Of a stretch of DNA of 64,000 nt, positions 1-8,790 are shown piece by piece. The notes under the pieces are model-generated. The model searched no databases, was not told the DNA's origin, and was given only the letters and a program-made list of their open reading frames with translations. Within the stretch, counting starts at the first letter, position 1, and each line of letters opens with the position of its first letter. The position numbers and the translations under genes are program-made. The DNA is taken from contig NZ_CAJZAR010000062.1 of assembly GCF_914484835.1 (NCBI RefSeq), positions 1 through 64,000 of the forward strand. Direction: 5' to 3'. The stretch is from Paraburkholderia tropica. GTDB taxonomy: Bacteria > Pseudomonadota > Gammaproteobacteria > Burkholderiales > Burkholderiaceae.

Positions 1-3
1 TTT

Positions 4-2262
4 CTACTGCAAATCAACAGTCGCGCTACCCCGCGACGTGTCGACCGTCTGCCCGGCGATGGCAACCGAGCCATTGCTCGCGATCTTGCCGCCGACGCTG
101 GAGACGCCACCTGTCGCCCCCGTTGCGCTCACGTCGAGCTTGCCCGTCCCGGCGTGCTGGATCGCGCCGCTGTCGTTATCGACCGACGCGCCCTTGATCG
201 AGAGATCCGTCGCATTCGAGGCGATGTTGCCGCCCGCGCTGTTATCGAGCTTGCCGCCCGCCGAGAGCGTCTGCGCGCCGCTGCCCGACTGCGCAATCGT
301 TCCGCTACGGTTGACGAGGTCGCCCGTCGTCGCGACGCTGACGCTCGTTCCGTCGATATCGCCCTTCGTGTTGTCGATGGACGCGCCCGAAACGTTGACG
401 GTCCCGCCCGAAAGCGTCCCGAGGACGTTGCTCAGCGCGCCGGTCGCGCTCGCGCTCAGTAAGCCGCCCGCCGTCACGCTGCCGCTATTGCCGAAGCCCC
501 AAGCGCGAATGACAGCGTCGTGCAGCGCCGAGAACTGCCCGACATTGGTGAAGGTATTCGCGCTCGCCGAGACGTTCCCGTTGCCGCCGATCACGCCACC
601 CGCGCCATTGACGAGCGCGCTGCCGATGACGAGGTTCAGGCCGTCCGCATTCAGCGAGAGGATATGCCCGCCGGTATTGTCGAGCGAGCCCGCGTTGATC
701 GACTGTGCGCCCGCAGCCTGCGCGACGCCGCCCGTGTTATTCGCCGCGCCCGCGACGTTCGTGCTGAGCGCACCGCCCGAGATAATCTGTCCGGCCCGGT
801 TCGAGAGCGCCGCCGCGTCGAGGGTCTGAGAGCCGCCCGAGGAGAGCGTCGCGTGATCCGTCGTCACGGCGCCGCTCGCGCGCGTGGCGAGGGCCTGACC
901 TGCCTTGACGTTCGCGCCCGCGAGGTTCGCGTCGCCCGCGTTCGCCGCGAGCGTCATGTTCCCCGTCGCCGACGTCTCGCTGCCCGCGAGGTTCAGGCTC
1001 GCGCCCGCGAGATGCGCGTCGCCGCCTGCGAGGTTCGTTCCGGTCGCGCTGAGCGCGCCCGTCGTGGTGAGGTTCAGCGCGCCGGGTTGCGTGACGACGC
1101 CATCGCCATTCACGCCCGCGCCGAGCGTGCCGCTCGAAGCGATCGAGCCCGCGTTCGCCGCGAGCCCGCCTTGCGCGGCCATCGTGCCGCTGTTCGCCAG
1201 CGCGCCGCCCGTACTCGCGACAAGCGACTGCTGCGCGTAGGTCGTCCCGCTGTTGCTGATCCCCTGACTCGCGTTGAGGATCACGTTACCGCTCGCCGTC
1301 GTCCTGCCCGTGAGCGTCACCACGCCGGCCGCCGAGAGCGTGAAGTCGCCCACCTGCGCGGCGATCACGCCCGCGTTCGAGACCCCAACCCCAAACTCGT
1401 TTGACGAAAGCAGGATCTTCCCGGCATACATCCCACCCAACTGACTCACGTCGATCGAGACCGGCGACGGCGCGCCATTGCCCGCAATCGGCGTGGCCAC
1501 GAGCGTGTCGTGATTGATGTTGTTGGCGCCCGCGACGACGTTGAGGTTCTTCGCGTAGATCGCCGCATTCGCCTGCACGGCGCGCGCGAGCAAATCGACC
1601 TGATCGACGTTCGACGCATTGAAGCCCGCGCCGCTGACCGTGATATTGCCGCCCGTGACCGTATAGCCGGTCAGCGCGCCGTTCGCATCGAGATTCGGCA
1701 CGCCCGTCGTGAGGACGACCCGGGGCGCGTTGATGAAGCCGCCGCCGTTAATCGAAATCCCCTGCGGGTTCGCCAACACAAACGTCGCGGCTTTGCCCGC
1801 AATCTCGGCGGGACCGTTCAACTGCGAAGGATTCGCGCTGTTGACCTGATTGACGATGATCCGCGCCGACTGGCCCGCCGCGTAGTTGGGATTCCCGTTG
1901 ACGTAGCCCGCGAGCTGCGTATTGACGATGGTCGGCGAGTTGTTGATCACCGCGCCGTTCTTCTGCACATCGAACTGACTGTACGAGTTCATCGACACGC
2001 CCGCCGCGCTCGGCCTGTTCACGTTCACCTGCGGCAAACCGTTCGCCGTCTGCTGGACCTTCGGCGCGTTCGCCCCGCCCGGGACGATCTGTGCGTACGC
2101 GCTACCCGAGCCGACCGGAATGCCGACCAGCAGAACGGCAGCGACGGTTGCGACGACTATGCGCTCGCCCGCACCGCATTTACGGCTCGCGCTCGCGGTC
2201 TCTTCAACGGGGATTAACATGCCGCGCGCGCGGCTAAAGACCAGCCTGTATCTGTTATTCAC
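4..2262 (-). CDS. Filamentous haemagglutinin-like TpsA exoprotein, short or truncated
   Basis: A secreted adhesin or exoprotein of the two-partner secretion type, exported by Sec and then through a TpsB outer-membrane pore that is not in this window. The N-terminus reads as an extended signal peptide region (MNNRYRLVFSRARGML) followed by a hydrophobic core and a cut after AYAQ. The haemagglutination-activity (TPS) domain follows, with NPQGI in the place of the usual NPNGI motif near residue 170. The rest is Gly/Ala/Ser/Asn-rich beta-helical repeat sequence. The start is GTG, chosen because it gives the family-typical extended signal. At 752 residues it is much shorter than usual FhaB proteins and stops inside repeat sequence with no distinct C-terminal domain. 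It may therefore be a nonsense-truncated gene whose remainder lies left of the window. Confidence 0.85.
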   Translation of the reverse strand: MNNRYRLVFSRARGMLIPVEETASASRKCGAGERIVVATVAAVLLVGIPVGSGSAYAQIVPGGANAPKVQQTANGLPQVNVNRPSAAGVSMNSYSQFDVQKNGAVINNSPTIVNTQLAGYVNGNPNYAAGQSARIIVNQVNSANPSQLNGPAEIAGKAATFVLANPQGISINGGGFINAPRVVLTTGVPNLDANGALTGYTVTGGNITVSGAGFNASNVDQVDLLARAVQANAAIYAKNLNVVAGANNINHDTLVATPIAGNGAPSPVSIDVSQLGGMYAGKILLSSNEFGVGVSNAGVIAAQVGDFTLSAAGVVTLTGRTTASGNVILNASQGISNSGTTYAQQSLVASTGGALANSGTMAAQGGLAANAGSIASSGTLGAGVNGDGVVTQPGALNLTTTGALSATGTNLAGGDAHLAGASLNLAGSETSATGNMTLAANAGDANLAGANVKAGQALATRASGAVTTDHATLSSGGSQTLDAAALSNRAGQIISGGALSTNVAGAANNTGGVAQAAGAQSINAGSLDNTGGHILSLNADGLNLVIGSALVNGAGGVIGGNGNVSASANTFTNVGQFSALHDAVIRAWGFGNSGSVTAGGLLSASATGALSNVLGTLSGGTVNVSGASIDNTKGDIDGTSVSVATTGDLVNRSGTIAQSGSGAQTLSAGGKLDNSAGGNIASNATDLSIKGASVDNDSGAIQHAGTGKLDVSATGATGGVSSVGGKIASNGSVAIAGQTVDTSRGSATVDLQ

Positions 2263-2469
2263 GGTGCAGGACTCGCTAACGATTCATTACGCGATCCTGA
2301 CAGTCAGGTTTTCTCAAAACACGTCAAGAATCATTAAACAGAGCGTGCGCGCAGCTTTTTAGGATTTCGCTTAAAGAATTAACTTGAATGTGATGCGCGG
2401 GGCATCGCGCGCGTGGCGCATCGACAACACGCAAGACCGGGACAGTCACCAGTCACACCCATCCCCCGA

Positions 2470-2646
2470 CTAGAGTCGAACGACCCCTCTCATGGCGATA
2501 TGCGCATCGGGATGCCGGCCTCGGAGGACTGGCCATGCGTCCTGCTGTGCGGCATGCGGCGACACCGAGACCATCCGTATCGTCGAAAGGACCGGGCGGC
2601 GAACGCCCGCGTACTGATAGGTGTACTGCACGACATATTTGTTCAT
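2470..2646 (-). CDS. Small hypothetical protein, 58 aa
   Basis: A short frame starting MNKYVVQYTY with a GGGAG Shine-Dalgarno sequence five bases before the ATG. It has no signal peptide, membrane segment or cysteine pair. The composition (aromatic residues at the start, ending GVVRL) looks more protein-like than the Arg-rich antisense frames common in this DNA. I do not recognise a family. It sits alone in the 620-base gap between the exoprotein and the AraC gene, and nothing else in that gap is supported. The ribosome binding site is the main evidence. Confidence 0.4.
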   Translation of the reverse strand: MNKYVVQYTYQYAGVRRPVLSTIRMVSVSPHAAQQDAWPVLRGRHPDAHIAMRGVVRL

Positions 2647-2882
2647 CGAGTCTCCCACATCCATCGGGTCGCGCCACAAGGCGGGCGCGTCCGTAACGAT
2701 GACTCGCGAACTATCTCAAAACAAGTCAACCAATGTTCAACACCACACAGGCGCTCACCATGCCGACGCCGAAAATCCCGTGATCCACGCGCGCTTTTCC
2801 TTCGCATCCGTCGAGAAAGCGTGGAAAGAATCCGCGTTCTCGACAATCGCGCGCCGATGCCGCCCAGCGAGAAACACGCGTT

Positions 2883-3851
2883 TCAATGCGACGAAACAAA
2901 CACCGCATCATCAAACGCTTCAGGAATCGCAAAACTCTCACGCATGCGCCTCGTTTCCGCCGCTGGCGTCAAACCAAAAAGACGCTTGAATTCGCGGCTA
3001 AACTGCGACGCGCTCGTATACCCCACCGCGTGACACGCAGCCTCCGCAGTCAGATCCTGACGCACCATCAGCAGACGCGCCTGATGCAGTCGCGTCGACT
3101 TCACGTACTGCATCGGCGACACCTGCGTGATGGTCTTGAAGTGACTGTGAAAGCTCGGCACGCTCATGCCCGCCGCCTCGGCCAGCTGCGTGACGTCGAG
3201 CGCCTGCGCATAACCGGCGTGAATCAGCCGCAGCGATTTGCCGATGCGCCCGAACTGCCCGCGCATCGCCAGCGCCTCGCGCATCGAACTGCCCTGCGCG
3301 CCCGTGAGCACGCGGAAATACAGTTCGCGCAGCAGACTCGGGCCGAGCACGGCGGCTTCGAGCGGACGATGCATCGCTTCGAGAAAACGCAACACGGATG
3401 CCTGCATCGCGTCGTCCATCGGCGTCGACATCATGCTTTGCGGTGCCTGCACCGGTTCCGCCGGACCTTCGCGGTCGATCTGCATCGCCAGTTCGGCGGC
3501 CAGCGTGAAATCGAGGTGCAGATAAAGCGCAAGCAGCGGGCGCGCCTCGCTCGCGTCGGTTTCCATATTGAACGGCACCGGCACGGAAACGGCCAGGTAA
3601 TGACGCTCATCGTAGAGATAGAGTTGATCGCCGAAATAGCCGCGCTTGCGGCCCTGGCAGACGATCACGATGCCCGGATCGTAGAGCACCGGCGTGCGCG
3701 CGAGCGGCCGGTTCGAGCGCAGCACGCGCACGCTCGGCAGCGCGGTGAGGTTGTAGCCTTCGTCGGGCGCGAGCGCGTGCAGCAACGCGATCATGCGGTC
3801 CTGGCTGTTCGCGGCGGCCTGGCGGGAAGAAGAAGCACGTTTCGCATTCAT
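2883..3851 (-). CDS. AraC-family transcriptional regulator with AraC-type N-terminal cupin domain
   Basis: A cytoplasmic DNA-binding activator of about 322 residues. The N-terminal half (containing TPVLYDPGIVIVCQGRK and LAVSVPVPFNMET) matches the AraC_N effector domain found in regulators next to oxidoreductases. The C-terminal 100 residues carry the paired helix-turn-helix of AraC/XylS, with LAEAAGMSVPSFHSHFK and AVGYTSASQFSREFKRLFG. ATG at 3851 is preferred over an upstream in-frame TTG at 3863. It is divergent from the SDR gene at 3946 with about 95 bp between starts, so it very likely controls that dehydrogenase. The inducer is unknown. Confidence 0.88.
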   Translation of the reverse strand: MNAKRASSSRQAAANSQDRMIALLHALAPDEGYNLTALPSVRVLRSNRPLARTPVLYDPGIVIVCQGRKRGYFGDQLYLYDERHYLAVSVPVPFNMETDASEARPLLALYLHLDFTLAAELAMQIDREGPAEPVQAPQSMMSTPMDDAMQASVLRFLEAMHRPLEAAVLGPSLLRELYFRVLTGAQGSSMREALAMRGQFGRIGKSLRLIHAGYAQALDVTQLAEAAGMSVPSFHSHFKTITQVSPMQYVKSTRLHQARLLMVRQDLTAEAACHAVGYTSASQFSREFKRLFGLTPAAETRRMRESFAIPEAFDDAVFVSSH

Positions 3852-3945
3852 AGTTTCAGGCAAGAAAATTACCGGATTCTGGCTTAATCAGTCCGATTCA
3901 TAAGACTAGTATGCACGTTCCAGTCACGAATCGGGAGAACCGGAA

Positions 3946-4776
3946 ATGGCAAGCAGCAAAACTCTGCTCATCACGGGCGTCAGCAGCGGATTTGGGCGCG
4001 CGCTCGCGCAGGAGGCGCTCGCGGCGGGTCATCGCGTCGTCGGCACGGTGCGTAGCGAGCAGGCCCAGCGCGATTTCGAGGCGCTGCACGCGCTGGCCGT
4101 GGCGCGCGTGCTCGACGTCACCGACTTCGACGCGATCGACGCTGCAATCGCCGACATCGAAGCGAGCGTCGGCCCCATCGACGTGCTCGTGAACAACGCG
4201 GGATACGGCCACGAGGGCGTGATGGAAGAATCGCCGCTCGCGGAATTGCGCAAACAGTTCGACGTGAACGTATTCGGCGCAGTCGCGATGATGAAGGCCG
4301 TGCTGCCGTTCATGCGCGCGCGGCGGCGCGGCCACATCCTGAACATCACCTCGATGGGCGGGTACATCACCATGCCTGGCATCAGCTATTACTGCGGCAG
4401 CAAATTCGCTTTAGAAGGCATTTCCGAAACGCTGGGCAAGGAGGTCGCGCCGCTCGGCATCGCGGTCACGGCCGTTGCGCCGGGTTCGTTCCGCACCGAC
4501 TGGGCGGGCCGCTCGATGATGCGCACGCCGCGTTCGATCGCCGACTACGACGCGATCTTCGATCCGATCCGCCAGGCGCGCGAGGAAAAGAGCGGCAAGC
4601 AACTCGGCGATCCGCGCAAGGCAGCGCGTGCGATGCTCGCCGCGATCGAAGCCGAGACGCCGCCCGCGCATCTGTTGCTCGGCAGCGATGCGCTCGGCCT
4701 CGTGCGCGGCAAACTCGCGGCGCTGGAGCAGGAGATCGGCGCGTGGGAAAGCGTGACGATCTCGACGGACGGTTGA
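3946..4776 (+). CDS. Short-chain dehydrogenase/reductase (SDR)
   Basis: A classical SDR of 276 residues, a cytosolic NAD(P)-dependent oxidoreductase. The cofactor loop is TGVSSGFG (residues 10-17), the structural NNAG motif is at 83-86, and the catalytic residues are S136, Y149 and K153. The start follows a GGGAGA/GGAA-rich ribosome site. It is divergently paired with an AraC-type regulator, a common arrangement in which the regulator activates the dehydrogenase. The substrate cannot be read from sequence. The C-terminal extension after PGSFRTDW resembles the oxidoreductases that are often named simply 'SDR' beside AraC regulators. Confidence 0.9.
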   Translation: MASSKTLLITGVSSGFGRALAQEALAAGHRVVGTVRSEQAQRDFEALHALAVARVLDVTDFDAIDAAIADIEASVGPIDVLVNNAGYGHEGVMEESPLAELRKQFDVNVFGAVAMMKAVLPFMRARRRGHILNITSMGGYITMPGISYYCGSKFALEGISETLGKEVAPLGIAVTAVAPGSFRTDWAGRSMMRTPRSIADYDAIFDPIRQAREEKSGKQLGDPRKAARAMLAAIEAETPPAHLLLGSDALGLVRGKLAALEQEIGAWESVTISTDG

Positions 4777-4811
4777 GCGGACGATCGATCCAACGATCAA
4801 GCGCGCGCGGT

Positions 4812-6047
4812 TTATCCCTGCATTTCGTGGGCGTCGCGCGCTTCGTCCTCCGCGCCGTCGTCCCACGCGGGAAAGGGATCGCTGTACGCGATCCACGCCT
4901 GCGGCCCCTCGGCCATTTCGGCGTCGCTGAGCAGGCAGGCGTCGAGCCGCGCGCGCAAGCCTGCTTCGTCCATCTCCATGCCGATCAGCACGAGTTCCTG
5001 ACGCGCGTCGCCGACATGCGCGTCCCAGTTGCCTTCGATGAATTCGAGCGATTCCGCATCGGTCGGCCAGCGATGCTTCGGCACCGCGGCCCACCACAAA
5101 CCGGCCATGCCGTGACGGCACACCGCGCCCGCCTGCGACCACGACGCCGCGTGCGTCGGCCGGCTCGCGAGCCAGAAGAAGCCCTTCGAGCGCACCACGC
5201 CCGGCCACTCGGAATTGATCAGCGCCCAGAAACGCTGCGGATGCAGCGGCCGTCGCGCACGCCATACGAAGCTCGCGATGCCGTATGCCTCGGTCTCCGG
5301 CGTGTGCTCGCCGCGCAATTCCGCGAGCCAGCCCGGCGCTTTCGACGCTTCCTCGAAATCGAACAGACGCGTATCGAGCACGCGATCGAGCGGCACGCGG
5401 CCGAATTCCGCGACCTCGATGCGCGCGCGCGGATTGAGCCGCTGCAGGATCGCCATGAGCCGTTCGAGCGCCGCGTCGTCGATCAGATCGACCTTGTTGA
5501 GCACGATCGCATCGCAGAACTCGATCTGTTCGATCAGCAGATCGACGACCGTGCGCGTGTCCTCGTCGCCGAGCGATTCGCCGCGCACCTGCAGGCTGTC
5601 CTGCGAGCCGTAATCGCGCAGGAAATTGAACGCATCGACCACCGTGACCATCGTGTCCAGACGCGCGACGTCCGAAAGACTCTGGCCGCTTTCGTCCGCG
5701 AACGTGAAGGTTTCGGCCACCGGCAGCGGCTCCGAAATCCCCGTCGATTCGATCACGAGCTGATCGAAACGCCCTTCGCGCGCGAGCCGGTTCACTTCGA
5801 GCAGCAGGTCCTCGCGCAGCGTGCAGCAGATGCAGCCATTGCTCATCTCGACGAGCTTTTCGTCGGTGCGCGAGAGTTCCGCGCCGCCGTTGCGCACGAG
5901 CGCCGCGTCGATGTTCACCTCGCTCATGTCGTTGACGATGACCGCGACGCGCCGCCCTTCGCGGTTGTTCAGGATGTGGTTGAGCAGCGTGGTCTTGCCC
6001 GCGCCCAGAAAACCGGACAGCACGGTAACCGGCAAGCGTGAATCCAT
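4812..6047 (-). CDS. CobW/COG0523 family GTPase, probable zinc metallochaperone (ZigA/YciC-like)
   Basis: A G3E-family GTPase thought to deliver metal to client proteins. It has Walker A GFLGAGKT at residues 12-19, the metal-binding CxCC motif at C72-C75 (GCICC), ESTGISEP at about 100-107, NKVD at 184-187, and a C-terminal CobW_C domain. Length is 411 residues. ATG at 6047 is chosen because AAGGAG lies seven bases upstream. It lies next to a B12-uptake operon, which could suggest a cobalamin role, but the leader contains an ATGTTATAACAT palindrome resembling Zur operators. Zur-controlled COG0523 proteins act in zinc limitation. Zinc is therefore the better guess, with cobalt or B12 as the alternative. 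Confidence 0.88.
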   Translation of the reverse strand: MDSRLPVTVLSGFLGAGKTTLLNHILNNREGRRVAVIVNDMSEVNIDAALVRNGGAELSRTDEKLVEMSNGCICCTLREDLLLEVNRLAREGRFDQLVIESTGISEPLPVAETFTFADESGQSLSDVARLDTMVTVVDAFNFLRDYGSQDSLQVRGESLGDEDTRTVVDLLIEQIEFCDAIVLNKVDLIDDAALERLMAILQRLNPRARIEVAEFGRVPLDRVLDTRLFDFEEASKAPGWLAELRGEHTPETEAYGIASFVWRARRPLHPQRFWALINSEWPGVVRSKGFFWLASRPTHAASWSQAGAVCRHGMAGLWWAAVPKHRWPTDAESLEFIEGNWDAHVGDARQELVLIGMEMDEAGLRARLDACLLSDAEMAEGPQAWIAYSDPFPAWDDGAEDEARDAHEMQG

Positions 6048-6102
6048 CGGATGACTCCTTCGACGAGTGTGGGGAAACGGGGTGTCCGCCTTAATGAGTG
6101 TT

Positions 6103-6114
6103 ATGTTATAACAT
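6103..6114. promoter_or_regulatory. Zur-like operator palindrome
   Basis: A perfect 12-bp palindrome, ATGTTATAACAT, lies about 55 bp upstream of the CobW-family start codon. The core TGTTATAACA resembles known proteobacterial Zur boxes, which are AT-rich and built on ATGTTAT/ATAACAT half-sites. It stands out sharply in this G+C-rich DNA. Zur control of the GTPase is inferred. The site also lies about 65 bp before the riboswitch on the other strand. Confidence 0.6.
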
Positions 6115-6176
6115 CGCAGACAAAACCGGCAACGAAGGAAACAGGTCAACGGGCGGCCCGCGTGGCTTACAATTCC

Positions 6177-6275
6177 GTTTCGTCATGCCCGGAAGCTGGT
6201 GCAAATCCAGCGCGGTCGCGCCACTGTGATCGGCCTTCGCGCCGAAAGTCAGACCTGGGCATCGGCACTCATCAA
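6177..6275 (+). promoter_or_regulatory. Cobalamin (AdoCbl) riboswitch
   Basis: The conserved core is plain to read: GGAAGCTGGTGCAAATCCAG, then GCGGTCGCGCCACTGTGA, then an AAAGTCAGACCTGGGCAT segment corresponding to the B12 box. ATGCCC at 6185 can pair with GGGCAT at 6258, as expected of the closing helix. A GGGG...CCCC hairpin just downstream, near 6287-6302, may serve as the expression platform before a GGAGA ribosome site. It precedes the TonB receptor and btuDFC-like genes, so cobalamin is expected to repress uptake. Confidence 0.92.
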
Positions 6276-6313
6276 CCGTACTTTCGGGGCGCGAAACCCC
6301 TGGAGAAATCAGC

Positions 6314-6436
6314 ATGACTGCACCGGCCGTCTCGCGGCGCGCGCTCGCTCGCCGCTCGTCCCTCGTCTCAAGCGTCCATTCGCTCGCGTGTTGCACGTGT
6401 CGCGCGGTATCGCGCGTCGGCATCGGCATCGCCTAG
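6314..6436 (+). CDS. Possible 40-aa leader ORF between the cobalamin riboswitch and receptor gene
   Basis: An ATG-to-TAG frame of 40 codons with a good GGAGA ribosome site at suitable spacing, directly after the riboswitch. The peptide is basic and contains the cluster ACCTCR. I recognise no family. The receptor start at 6562 has no comparable ribosome site, so this is the first strong translation start under riboswitch control. It could be a leader peptide, a small protein, or chance. Confidence 0.3.
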   Translation: MTAPAVSRRALARRSSLVSSVHSLACCTCRAVSRVGIGIA

Positions 6437-6561
6437 ATCCGCCGGGCCCAGCGCCTCCGCTTTCTGTTTGTTTTTCGCTTTCGCGTCGATCGCTTCGACG
6501 CGGGCCTGCGTGCGCGCTCGCGCCTTACACGCATCGCATAACAACACCGCACCGAACAAGA

Positions 6562-8766
6562 ATGGACGTATCCACACCGCTTTCCAGCGCGCGGCGCTTC
6601 GCCGTGCGCGGCGCCTTCGCCTGCTCCTGCCTCGCCCACGCCGCGCACGCTTTCGCGGACGGCGACACCGCTTCGTCCCCCGACGCCAGCGCACCATCAT
6701 CGTCAAACGCCACGCTGCCCGCCGTGCGCGTGAACGCCGCGTCCGCCACGAAAGCCGCCTCCGGCAAACCCGATCTCGCGACACCGCTCACCACCGGCAG
6801 CCGCCTCGGCCTCTCCAGCCTCGACACGCCCGCGAGCGTCGAAGCCATCGGCAGCTCGCAACTCACCGAACGCGGCGACAACAACGTGACCCAGGCCGTC
6901 ACGCGCGCCGCCGGTTTCGCCACCGACGCCGCGCCCGGCAACGGCGGCACCTCGCTCTCCGTGCGCGGCTTCAGCGGCCCCGAATCGATCACCACGCTCT
7001 ACGACGGCCTGCGCATGTACGCGGGCGCGGGCACCGTGTCGTTCCCGTTCGACACGTGGTCGGCGGAACGCATCGAAGTGCTGCGCGGCCCGGCCACCGT
7101 GCTCTACGGCGAAGGCGGCATCGGCGGCGTCATCAACGTCGTGCCGAAAGCGCCGCAACGCGACTACGCCACGACGATCCAGCTCGGCGTGGGCAGCTAC
7201 GGCGAAAAGCGCGTGGCGCTCGACACGACCGGCGCGCTCGGCCCGATGCTGTCCTACCGCTTCTATCTCGCCGACGACCGCAACAACGGCTGGCTGCCGC
7301 GCGGCGAATCGCACACGACCGCGCTCGGCGGCGCGCTGCGTCTAGACGTGAATCCGCGTCTCTCGTTCACGCTCGATTACGACTACGGGCGTCAACTGCC
7401 CGCGCGCTATTTCGGCGTGCCGGTAACGAACGGCCAGCTCGATCCCGCGCTCGAACGCCAGAACTACAACGTCGGCAATGCGTCGATTGCGTACTACGAC
7501 CAGTGGACGCGCCTGAACACGCAATGGCGCGCCGCGCCCGGCATCACCGTGCGCAACCAGCTCTACTATCTGCTCACGAACCGCCACTGGCGCGACAGCG
7601 AAAGCTACACGCTGATGGGCGACGGCAACGTGCTGCGCAGCGACTACCTCGAAATCCTGCATCACGAACGGCAGATCGGCGATACGCTCGACGCGACCTT
7701 CGACGGCCGCGTGCTCGGTCGTCAGGACCGACTCGTCGTCGGCGCGGATTTCAACGCGATTTCGTTTCTCGACACCAGCAACTCGCCCTATGACGGCTCG
7801 TCGATCGTGCCTCAAACCGGCTTCGATCCCGGTGTATTTTCGAGCCCCGATCCGACCGTGCCGCAATTTCGCACCAGCACGCGCCAGGCGTCCGTATACG
7901 CGGAAAACCGCCTCGAATTGACCGATCGCCTCGCGTGGGTCGCGGGCCTGCGCTACGACCACATCGACTATCACCGCGATACTTTTGCCACGGTCAGCGG
8001 TCCCGCGTCGTCGTTCGATCGCACCTTCGCGCACACGGGCTGGCGCACCGGCCTCGTGTTCTCGCTCACGCCGGACCTCTCGTTCTACGCGCAATACACC
8101 ACGGGCGCCGAGGGCGTGGGCACGCTCGTCACGCTCTCGCAGTCGAGCAGTAACTTCACGCTCGCGAACGGCGAGCAGTGGGAAGCGGGCGTCAAGCAGC
8201 AACTGTGGGGCGGCCGCGCGTCGTGGACGCTCGCGTTCTATCAGATCGTCAAGCGCGATCTGCTGAGCACCGATCCGTCGAATCCCGATCTCACGCAGCA
8301 AGTGGGCAAGCAGTCGTCGCGCGGCGTGGAATGGACGGGCGCGCTGCAACTGGGCGGCGGCTGGTCGATCGACGCGAACGCCTCGTTTCTGCGCGCGCGT
8401 TACGACGACTTCAACGAAAGCGTGAACGGCCGGAGCGTGTCGCGCGCGGGCAATGTGCCGTACAACATTCCCCAGCAGACCGCGAACGTGTGGCTCGACT
8501 GGGCGTTCGCGCCGGGTTGGCGCGCGGGCGCGGGCGTGCATTACGTGGGCCGCCGTTACGGCGATACGGCGAACACCGTGTCGATTCCGAGCTACACGCT
8601 GATCGACGCATCGGCCTCGTGGCGCGCCACGCGCAATCTCACGCTCGCGCTCTATCTGCGCAATCTCACGAACCGCACCTACGCCGTGACGACGCAGAAC
8701 GACGGCGGCGAATGGCTGCTCGGCGCGCCGCGCTCGGGCTGGGTCACGGCCACGATGCGTTTCTGA
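6562..8766 (+). CDS. TonB-dependent outer-membrane receptor, probable cobalamin/corrinoid importer
   Basis: A 734-residue outer-membrane TonB-dependent receptor. It has an N-terminal export signal, a plug domain starting near SSLDTPASVEAIGSSQL with the usual SVRGFSGPES and ERIEVLRGPATVLYGEGGIGG motifs, a 22-strand barrel, and a terminal Phe (WVTATMRF) as barrel proteins require. By sequence the plug resembles siderophore receptors more than enteric BtuB. Operon position, behind a cobalamin riboswitch and followed by btuD/F/C-like genes 24 bp and less apart, argues for B12 transport. ATG at 6562 is chosen for the signal peptide; its ribosome site is weak. Confidence 0.87.
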   Translation: MDVSTPLSSARRFAVRGAFACSCLAHAAHAFADGDTASSPDASAPSSSNATLPAVRVNAASATKAASGKPDLATPLTTGSRLGLSSLDTPASVEAIGSSQLTERGDNNVTQAVTRAAGFATDAAPGNGGTSLSVRGFSGPESITTLYDGLRMYAGAGTVSFPFDTWSAERIEVLRGPATVLYGEGGIGGVINVVPKAPQRDYATTIQLGVGSYGEKRVALDTTGALGPMLSYRFYLADDRNNGWLPRGESHTTALGGALRLDVNPRLSFTLDYDYGRQLPARYFGVPVTNGQLDPALERQNYNVGNASIAYYDQWTRLNTQWRAAPGITVRNQLYYLLTNRHWRDSESYTLMGDGNVLRSDYLEILHHERQIGDTLDATFDGRVLGRQDRLVVGADFNAISFLDTSNSPYDGSSIVPQTGFDPGVFSSPDPTVPQFRTSTRQASVYAENRLELTDRLAWVAGLRYDHIDYHRDTFATVSGPASSFDRTFAHTGWRTGLVFSLTPDLSFYAQYTTGAEGVGTLVTLSQSSSNFTLANGEQWEAGVKQQLWGGRASWTLAFYQIVKRDLLSTDPSNPDLTQQVGKQSSRGVEWTGALQLGGGWSIDANASFLRARYDDFNESVNGRSVSRAGNVPYNIPQQTANVWLDWAFAPGWRAGAGVHYVGRRYGDTANTVSIPSYTLIDASASWRATRNLTLALYLRNLTNRTYAVTTQNDGGEWLLGAPRSGWVTATMRF

Positions 8767-8790
8767 TTCATTTCATCAGGATGCCGAATC

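Noticed and set aside
4812..6047. CobW-family protein as a cobalamin biosynthesis enzyme
   Set aside because: The GTPase family is broad and the Zur-like site argues for a zinc chaperone. Proximity to the B12 riboswitch alone is not enough.
6468..7793. A 441-codon plus-strand frame inside the TonB receptor gene
   Set aside because: Arg-rich low-complexity translation in a shifted frame; the receptor frame has clear domain motifs over the same DNA.
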